From: Fidelibacterota bacterium
GTDB lineage: Bacteria; Fidelibacterota; Marinisomatia; SCGC-AAA003-L08; D37C17
DNA: 5,199 nucleotides
Assembly: GCA_002705605.1 (NCBI GenBank)
Contig: PAJD01000028.1
Coordinates: 10,793 to 15,991 of the forward strand
Direction of reading: 5' to 3'
Shown here: one piece after another, positions 1 to 4,415 of the stretch
How positions within the stretch are numbered: position 1 is the stretch's first letter
Layout of the letters: the number at the start of each line of letters is the position of its first letter
The notes under the pieces: model-generated
What the model saw: only the letters and a program-made list of their open reading frames with translations
Database searches by the model: none
Told to the model about the DNA's origin: nothing
Made by a program: the position numbers and the translations under genes

Positions 1-40
1 TACGATATGACATGATCATTTACAATCGGAGAATAGTATT

Positions 41-1027
41 ATGAACATAAAATCTTTTAGGTCACTTTTGACTCTCGCAATAGTTGTTATGGCAGGCTCA
101 GTCTGCGCCACGGATGTATTGATACACGATCCCGAGCAGAAAGAATTTAAAGAGGTAATGAGCAATGCAAAACGAATTCATACTTCCGATGGCTGGTTTG
201 AAGTCATCAAGATGCCTAATAATATTTATGCTTTTTGGGAACCCGGCCATGTGGAGCTAGTTAATTCTTTTTTAATACTCGGTGAATCCTTCGATTTGCT
301 CTATGACACAGGGATGGGTATAGCCAGCATAAAAAATGCAATCGCCGAAGTCAGGAAGATAGAGGGTTTGCCGGAACGCAAAATCGTGGTGGTCAACAGT
401 CATGCTCATCTTGATCACATTGGCGACAATCATGAGTTCGATGAATTGTATGGATTTAATAGTGAGTGGAGAATTCGCAAAATCACTGAAGGTATCCCAG
501 CGGGTAATAAGAAGTGGATCGACTACTATGCCAGCCTGAATGAAACGCCCAAGCCACCAGAGAATTACTCCCCGTCTACAATGAGCGTACCGCCGGTCAG
601 AAAAGACAAAATCAAGTTTATAAATGACAGGGATATTATTGACCTGGGTAATCGAAAATTTACTGCCATTCTGTCCAAGAGCCATACGGAAGATTCTGTT
701 GTTCTATATGATGCTGATAACAAATTGCTCTTTACGGGGGATGTTTTTTCTCCCGCTATTCTTGGTTTTATTGAAAATAATGGTGATGACCTTTACAAAG
801 ACCTGGTTTTGCTGGACAGTCTGGATGTGGCCTACCATTACAACACACATGGTGCTTACCAGCTTAGTGATTTAAACGCCAGGTCTAAAGCTCTCAAAGC
901 CTTTGAGAAAGTGCGCAAAAATGAGGTAAAGCCTTACGAGGTAGAATTTTTTGTCGGCGAGCCCAATCTGGTTTATGAAGTTGACGGTATTCAGTTCTGG
1001 CATTGGCCGTATCAATCCCACTATTAA
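41..1027 (+). CDS. Exported metallo-beta-lactamase-fold hydrolase
   Basis: This encodes a 328-residue metallo-beta-lactamase (MBL) superfamily hydrolase, probably periplasmic. Residues 1-23 look like a Sec signal peptide: basic start, hydrophobic stretch LLTLAIVVMAG, then cleavage after VCA (residue 23). Cys22 is not in a good lipobox because Val precedes it. The zinc-site motif is complete: HAHLDH at 121-126 (His121, His123, Asp125, His126), His215 in SHTEDS, Asp234 in FTGD and a late His270 in NTHG, so a di-metal site is expected. The ATG at 41 is supported by a GGAG at 28-31. The family covers lactonases, thioesterases, beta-lactamases and other hydrolases; the substrate cannot be read from the sequence. 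It converges on the oxygenase-type gene, with only 50 bp between the stop codons. Nothing to its left is visible, so it may be the last gene of an operon. Family assignment is secure; a role with the neighbouring oxygenase-type genes is inference. Confidence 0.9.
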   Translation: MNIKSFRSLLTLAIVVMAGSVCATDVLIHDPEQKEFKEVMSNAKRIHTSDGWFEVIKMPNNIYAFWEPGHVELVNSFLILGESFDLLYDTGMGIASIKNAIAEVRKIEGLPERKIVVVNSHAHLDHIGDNHEFDELYGFNSEWRIRKITEGIPAGNKKWIDYYASLNETPKPPENYSPSTMSVPPVRKDKIKFINDRDIIDLGNRKFTAILSKSHTEDSVVLYDADNKLLFTGDVFSPAILGFIENNGDDLYKDLVLLDSLDVAYHYNTHGAYQLSDLNARSKALKAFEKVRKNEVKPYEVEFFVGEPNLVYEVDGIQFWHWPYQSHY

Positions 1028-1077
1028 ATAGCGGGCAATTAAGCCATCAACAATTAAAGAACAATAATGTACCAGTA

Positions 1078-2286
1078 CTAATCACTACTAGTAAGATCAT
1101 ACAGAACCAGTTGAGTGAAATTGTAATGCGACTCATCCCAGAAGGGCGAGAAGAACTGCTGTGTACTCTCGGGTGAACGCCGTGCTTTCTGAATTGCTTC
1201 AGTAATAGTATTGTCTTCTTTAGCCGCCTCCTCAAACATATCCGCTAATGCATCGAAAGCTTCAACCAGTCCAGGATCATTGGCGGCGGATTGATGACAA
1301 TAATAACCGCGCATCTCGATTGTTTTGTCCGGTCCGTCAGGCAGTGCTATCCCAATTTCAATAATATTTGGCATGACGCCAAAATACAGGTTGGGATACA
1401 AGGTAAGAAAATAGCCGGTCGTTGGCGCTGGTTCGTCTTTTCGATTTATTGGTGGGCAGGGTAGCTCTGGATAGGTATCAGTCAATTTAGAGTCATCATA
1501 ACTAAACCCTAAAAGTGCACCATCATGAACTGTCTGAAAGGTTTTGTTTCCTTCTCCATCCACGCGTGGCACATCTGAAGATTGATTGTACATTCTATGG
1601 GTGAAGGACTCGTGTAATACATTCAAACACGCATTCTCGCAGTAGGTTTTCCAGTTAGTATTGACGCTGTCTTCCATGAGAAATGGCTTTCCTTCTTGGT
1701 CTCGTGCAATGTCCAGGTTTTCCAGGTCATATTCCTCAAGTAAGTTGACTACAGGTTCAATGTAGTCGTTAAATGGTTCAGCATTTTCTGACAGGTTAAC
1801 GAATAGTATGCCTTGCCAGACAGTTGATTTGACTTCTTTAAGATCACCTTCCATTGACCCCAGTGCATCCGGTGTACAGTTTTCGTGTCCATTCCAGTAG
1901 GGCATCGCAAGGAGCTTTCCACCCAGGCTATATTCCCAGCCATGGTAGGGAGTAACTAATTTTTCAAGCGCTTTTTTTGAATCCAATACAAGCGGGCAAG
2001 CATCATAAGGACAAATATTATGAAAAGTCCGGAGTGCATTGTCTGTGCCGCGAATGGCAATAAATGGCATTCCGCAAATTTCAAATGGCTTCACGTCACC
2101 GGGTTGGTCGACATCAAAGGTGTAAGTAGCCGCTACCCACTGCCTGCGATAGATACGCTCCACTTCCAGCGCGTGGATCTCTCGACAGGTAAAAGCATGA
2201 CTAGGCAGAGTCCGTGCTTTCTCGATAGGTTGACGAATTACATTTTGTACAGCCGGAGAAATCAGTTCGTCGATATTAGAAGTCAT
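1078..2286 (-). CDS. Rieske-oxygenase-type alpha subunit with degenerate [2Fe-2S] site
   Basis: The 402-residue product has the length and architecture of a ring-hydroxylating oxygenase alpha subunit: an N-terminal helix segment, a Rieske-like domain (about residues 48-165) and a C-terminal SRPBCC catalytic domain (about 180-400). The cluster motif is broken. The first half reads CPYDAC (92-97) where C-x-H-R-G is expected, so Tyr94 replaces a His ligand. The second half reads TPYHGW (112-117), so Thr112 replaces a Cys ligand. Only Cys92 and His115 remain. The mononuclear iron site looks complete: NWKTYCEN (211-218), His225 and His230 (spacing H-x4-H) and Asp358 in KEDN. The bridging Asp/Glu three residues before the first iron His is Asn222. 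Normal members hydroxylate or demethylate substrates with electrons passed through the Rieske cluster; that route looks impossible here. The reading frame is intact and ordinary, arguing against a pseudogene. It lies 105 bp downstream of the SnoaL-like gene on the same strand. The upstream ribosome site is weak (AGG about 9 nt before ATG). Confidence 0.9.
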   Translation of the reverse strand: MTSNIDELISPAVQNVIRQPIEKARTLPSHAFTCREIHALEVERIYRRQWVAATYTFDVDQPGDVKPFEICGMPFIAIRGTDNALRTFHNICPYDACPLVLDSKKALEKLVTPYHGWEYSLGGKLLAMPYWNGHENCTPDALGSMEGDLKEVKSTVWQGILFVNLSENAEPFNDYIEPVVNLLEEYDLENLDIARDQEGKPFLMEDSVNTNWKTYCENACLNVLHESFTHRMYNQSSDVPRVDGEGNKTFQTVHDGALLGFSYDDSKLTDTYPELPCPPINRKDEPAPTTGYFLTLYPNLYFGVMPNIIEIGIALPDGPDKTIEMRGYYCHQSAANDPGLVEAFDALADMFEEAAKEDNTITEAIQKARRSPESTQQFFSPFWDESHYNFTQLVLYDLTSSD

Positions 2287-2321
2287 AGAGGGTACCTGTG
2301 TGATGTGTTTTGACCGCGTTC

Positions 2322-2351
2322 ATGTTAGCCCACGTGCTTGCCGAATATCAA
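2322..2351 (-). promoter_or_regulatory. Candidate sigma-70 promoter for the Rieske-type gene
   Basis: Read on the minus strand, TTGATA (2351-2346, five of six matches to the -35 consensus) is followed after 18 bp by TAACAT (2327-2322, four of six to the -10 consensus). Transcription would start near 2315, leaving a leader of about 30 nt before the ATG at 2286. A CACGTG palindrome (2331-2336) sits in the spacer and could be an operator, though a six-base palindrome is weak evidence. The promoter fits with the terminator-like hairpin just upstream, which would otherwise cut the gene off from its neighbour. Predicted by eye only. Confidence 0.4.
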
Positions 2352-2361
2352 TGAAATCGAT

Positions 2362-2388
2362 AAAAGACGCGGGGGTTGTTCCCGAGTC
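2362..2388 (-). terminator. Intrinsic terminator or attenuator after the SnoaL-like gene
   Basis: On the minus strand, GACTCGGG (2388-2381) pairs with CCCGCGTC (2373-2366): seven base pairs with one internal T-C mismatch, closing a seven-base loop, followed at once by TTTT (2365-2362). The stem begins three bases after the stop codon of the SnoaL-like gene (TAA, 2394-2392), the usual place for a rho-independent terminator. The U-run is short, so it may be leaky, allowing some read-through into the Rieske-type gene 75 bp further on. Confidence 0.55.
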
Positions 2389-2391
2389 GGA

Positions 2392-2823
2392 TTAAGGAAA
2401 TTTGAAATCCAGCGCTTCCATTGACTGCAACATTTCAAGTGTATCACTGGCAAACCACATGCAAGTAATTATATTATTTTCAATGAGATGCATATCTCTT
2501 ATTCTCCATGATACTCGTTTGCCATGAGCAGGTATTCCTTTGTAATCGCCTAGAAAATCCGCACTGAAAACAGCATCCACCGTTACTATGCCTGTTTCTT
2601 CACTCACCACTATATGGTTGAAAGCAAAATGTTCGTTACGGAATGCCTGGTCTGATGGGCGTATGATTTCCTCCAGCAACGCTTCTTTTCCTTTGACCAC
2701 TCCGACTTTTGTCCAGTCATAGGACAGAACATCTTCTGCAACGTCTTTAAAACCCTCTTCAAGGGTCTTGGCAGTGTGCATTTGATCCATAATTTTCAGT
2801 GCATTTTCTGTACTAACTTTCAT
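2392..2823 (-). CDS. SnoaL-like / NTF2-fold protein
   Basis: This 143-residue protein resembles the SnoaL-like branch of the NTF2 superfamily, small cone-shaped alpha+beta folds of about 120-150 residues. Supporting signs are an N-terminal helix with an acidic turn (LSYDWTKVGVVKGKEALLEE, 33-52), the segment DYKGIPAHGKRVSWRIRDMHLIENN (93-117), which matches the family's G-x-P-x-x-G-K strand region, and MWFASDTLEMLQ (122-133), where Asp127 falls at the position used as catalytic acid in polyketide cyclase SnoaL. Members act as cyclases, isomerases, hydrolases, or as non-catalytic partners; beta subunits of ring-hydroxylating oxygenases share this fold. There is no signal peptide, so it is cytoplasmic. 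The ATG at 2823 has only a poor purine-rich ribosome site, but no better in-frame start lies nearby. It precedes the Rieske-type gene on the same strand, with a terminator-like hairpin between them. The substrate is unknown. Confidence 0.8.
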   Translation of the reverse strand: MKVSTENALKIMDQMHTAKTLEEGFKDVAEDVLSYDWTKVGVVKGKEALLEEIIRPSDQAFRNEHFAFNHIVVSEETGIVTVDAVFSADFLGDYKGIPAHGKRVSWRIRDMHLIENNIITCMWFASDTLEMLQSMEALDFKFP

Positions 2824-3116
2824 ATTCTATTTTCAATATCATAGTGTCAGACTTTCATAAAAAAACATTCAGCTGTTCTGGTAGTGATCAAAAATTATGT
2901 CACGGTGACTATCAGTAACTTCATACCAAGCAGCTTATTGACTTGCGAAGATGGCGTTGGGTACACGTCATAGGATTACCACGAGCAATCATAAGCATAA
3001 AAACTATATTAGTTGTAGTATTATAATTATTCAACCTAAATAGTATATTAATGTCAACTATAAGACTATAATAATTAGTAGAATGCATTATCAACTGCGA
3101 ATATCACATAAGAATT
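2824..3116. promoter_or_regulatory. Divergent intergenic control region
   Basis: This stretch separates the leftward SnoaL-like gene from the rightward luciferase-like gene, so it must carry promoters for both. I see no ORF or RNA gene in it. From about 3000 to 3110 it is strongly AT-rich, with two perfect TATAAT hexamers on the plus strand at 3022-3027 and 3067-3072. The second lies about 60 bp before the start codon of the luciferase-like gene and is the better -10 candidate, but neither has a good -35 at normal spacing. For the leftward gene, a CATAAT box (2898-2893 on the minus strand) is a possible -10, again without a clear -35. A perfect inverted repeat lies beside it. Confidence 0.5.
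2899..2909. promoter_or_regulatory. Candidate operator, inverted repeat GTCAC-G-GTGAC
   Basis: GTCACGGTGAC is a perfect inverted repeat of two 5 bp arms around one central base. It lies about 75 bp upstream of the SnoaL-like start codon, directly next to a CATAAT box on the minus strand, where a dimeric regulator could block or activate transcription. The arms do not extend further. No regulator gene is visible in this window, so the binding protein is unknown. Confidence 0.3.
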
Positions 3117-3123
3117 GGAGAGG
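3117..3123 (+). promoter_or_regulatory. Strong ribosome binding site fixing the ATG start at 3130
   Basis: GGAGAGG lies six bases before the ATG at 3130. The frame stays open to a TTG at 3115, but that codon overlaps the Shine-Dalgarno sequence itself and would add five residues before the conserved N-terminal strand MKIGLYQ. The ATG is therefore the right start. Confidence 0.8.
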
Positions 3124-3129
3124 TACACG

Positions 3130-4164
3130 ATGAAAATTGGTCTCTATCAACATGGCATGAACTGGGACTGGGGAAAAGTAAGGGATTATTGGCTTGAAGC
3201 AGATAAACTGGGCTTCTACTCCGGCTGGATGATGGATAATGTCGTCTACGAGGATTTACAAACTGGCGATATGCTGCCGGTATGGGAAACATGGACTGTA
3301 CTATCGATCCTCGCGGAAATTACCGACAACATTAGAATAGGCCCGATGGTCACCCCATGCCGTCGCAGAAATCCCTGCCTGCTTGCCAAACAAGCGGCCT
3401 GTATTGATCTGATCAGTGGTGGTCGGCTGGATCTTGGCATCGGCACAGGTGATGACCCGATGTACTTCGTTCCCTGGGGCCAGGACTACCCTACGGCCCC
3501 GAATAGAGTGAAATACTTGAGCGAAGAAATTGAAATTATTAAGAGAATTTGGACCGAGAAAGAGGTTGATTTTGAAGGAGAATACTACACGCTGAGTAAA
3601 GCAACGGCCGACCCGAAGCCAAAGCAAAAACCGCACATTCCTGTTTGGGTCGGACTAGTCATGGGCCGTAAACTCATGCCCAAACTTGCTGCCAGGCAGG
3701 CGGATGGAATCAACATCTATAACGCCAGTGACCGAGCCACCCAAGAGCTGCTGGCTCTTGTTAGAGAGACCTGCGAGGAAATTGGTAGAGACTACCGCTC
3801 AATCCCCAAGTCTCGCAGTGTGAATGTCATCATGACCGATGGCACATTTGACGTAAACACCTATCGAACTGTGATTGATGGATCAATCCCCCATGTCATC
3901 GGCACGCCCGAAGAGTTATCTCGAGAGGTTACAGCCACTCTCGATGAACAGTTTGCACGGGTAAAAGCTGCAGATGAACATGAACTGCATTCCATCTACT
4001 CAAGAATAACTGAGCGTCACGTCATAGGTACGCCTGCAGAAATCGCAGACGAACTTCAAGAGATTGCAGGCGAGGAATTTGAAGAAGTGATTATTCACGG
4101 CATCAACTCCATTGAAGATATGCACAAATTCGCCAGCGAAGTAGTGCCCAGGCTAAAAGATTGA
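3130..4164 (+). CDS. LLM-class (luciferase-like) flavin/F420-dependent oxidoreductase
   Basis: The 344-residue product is a cytoplasmic member of the bacterial luciferase-like family, a TIM-barrel using reduced FMN or F420. Features in order: first barrel strand MKIGLYQHG (1-9); helix with EADKLGFYSGWMMD (23-36); ETWTVLSILAEITDNIRIGPMVTPCRRRNPCLLAKQAA (53-90), the family's core region; the highly typical DLISGGRLDLGIGTG (93-107); RVKYLSEEIEIIKRIW (126-141); and PHIPVWVGLVMGRKLMPKLAARQADGIN (168-195). Members oxidise or reduce small organic molecules, for example alkanesulfonates, F420-linked alcohols or other xenobiotics; I cannot choose between FMN and F420, nor name the substrate. An unusual trait is a repeated C-terminal motif, HVIGTPEEL (255-263) and HVIGTPAEI (297-305), where members normally have one copy. 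The gene is divergent from the SnoaL-like/Rieske-type pair and may share its regulation. It appears monocistronic, with 251 bp before the next gene. Confidence 0.9.
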   Translation: MKIGLYQHGMNWDWGKVRDYWLEADKLGFYSGWMMDNVVYEDLQTGDMLPVWETWTVLSILAEITDNIRIGPMVTPCRRRNPCLLAKQAACIDLISGGRLDLGIGTGDDPMYFVPWGQDYPTAPNRVKYLSEEIEIIKRIWTEKEVDFEGEYYTLSKATADPKPKQKPHIPVWVGLVMGRKLMPKLAARQADGINIYNASDRATQELLALVRETCEEIGRDYRSIPKSRSVNVIMTDGTFDVNTYRTVIDGSIPHVIGTPEELSREVTATLDEQFARVKAADEHELHSIYSRITERHVIGTPAEIADELQEIAGEEFEEVIIHGINSIEDMHKFASEVVPRLKD

Positions 4165-4253
4165 AAAGGATTATTGTAGGCTGCAAAACCTAATCTGATT
4201 AAAGCACGGAAGGCAAATCCTTATGCGTTAATATATATGTTGATGCGGGTAAA

Positions 4254-4274
4254 TTCCCTGATATTTCCCTGTTA
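4254..4274 (+). repeat. Short tandem motif, TTCCCTG twice at 11 bp spacing
   Basis: TTCCCTG occurs at 4254-4260 and again at 4265-4271, each followed by a short AT stretch, giving a period of 11 bp, about one helical turn. Two heptamers on one face of the helix could be a protein-binding site. With only two copies, chance remains possible and I assign no function. Confidence 0.3.
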
Positions 4275-4318
4275 AATTTTACTTCAAGTTTTAGGGTAGA
4301 CTAGAAAACCACCGTGTG

Positions 4319-4415
4319 ACTGAGTTTCATTGGTATACACTATTGAGTGGGAATAATATTTTAGTCTTTGACACACTGAGTTGCTTCATTGGCATACACT
4401 ATTGAGTGGGAATAA
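4319..4415 (+). repeat. Imperfect direct repeat ending at the deiminase start codon
   Basis: A 31 bp unit at 4326-4356 recurs at 4385-4415 with a single difference (T4334 versus C4393). A matching ACTGAGT lies upstream of each copy (4319-4325 and 4375-4381), with three extra bases TGC before the second, so the related segment is 38-41 bp and the period 59 bp. The second copy ends exactly at the ATG of the deiminase gene, so its 5' leader and weak ribosome site (GTGGGAATAA) are repeat sequence. Each unit carries an extended -10-like element (TGGTATACA in the first, TGGCATACA in the second), and a perfect TTGACA lies at 4368-4373, 19 bp before the second. The simplest reading is a duplicated promoter or leader segment; a footprint of recombination or a family of dispersed repeats are alternatives. 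Confidence 0.85.

Larger units (their letters stand above)
4165..4415. other. Intergenic region with repeats, no gene
   Basis: The 251 bp between the oxidoreductase and the deiminase hold no convincing ORF and no clear terminator: a 4 bp TAGG/CCTA arm pair shortly after the stop lacks a U-run. The middle contains a twice-repeated TTCCCTG motif and the right end a direct repeat of 31 bp units, both listed separately. The region is also where base composition shifts from the more G+C-balanced oxidoreductase gene to the AT-rich deiminase gene. Confidence 0.6.

Noticed and set aside
101..112. Lipoprotein attachment at Cys22 of the MBL-fold protein
   Set aside because: The preceding residues GSV do not make a lipobox; cleavage after Ala23 by signal peptidase I fits better.
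272..685. 137-codon open frame on the minus strand
   Set aside because: It lies wholly antisense to the MBL-fold gene, whose motifs are complete, and resembles no family I recognise.
1028..1077. Shared terminator between the converging MBL-fold and Rieske-type genes
   Set aside because: Only a 4 bp GTAC/GTAC palindrome is visible, with no usable stem and no T-run on either strand.
1078..2286. Rieske-type gene as a pseudogene
   Set aside because: The frame is full length without stops or frameshifts, and the catalytic-domain motifs are conserved, so altered function is more likely than decay.
2020..2313. 97-codon open frame on the plus strand
   Set aside because: Antisense to the start of the Rieske-type gene, no family resemblance and no good ribosome site.
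3115..3129. Alternative TTG start for the luciferase-like gene, five codons upstream
   Set aside because: It overlaps the strong GGAGAGG ribosome site of the ATG at 3130 and adds residues outside the conserved N-terminus.
3301..3636. 111-codon open frame on the minus strand
   Set aside because: Shadow frame inside the well-supported luciferase-like gene.
4319..4415. Integron attC site or CRISPR-like repeat, suggested by the 59 bp period
   Set aside because: There are only two copies in direct orientation, no GTTRRRY/RYYYAAC core sites or imperfect palindrome, and the spacer is too different from a CRISPR layout.
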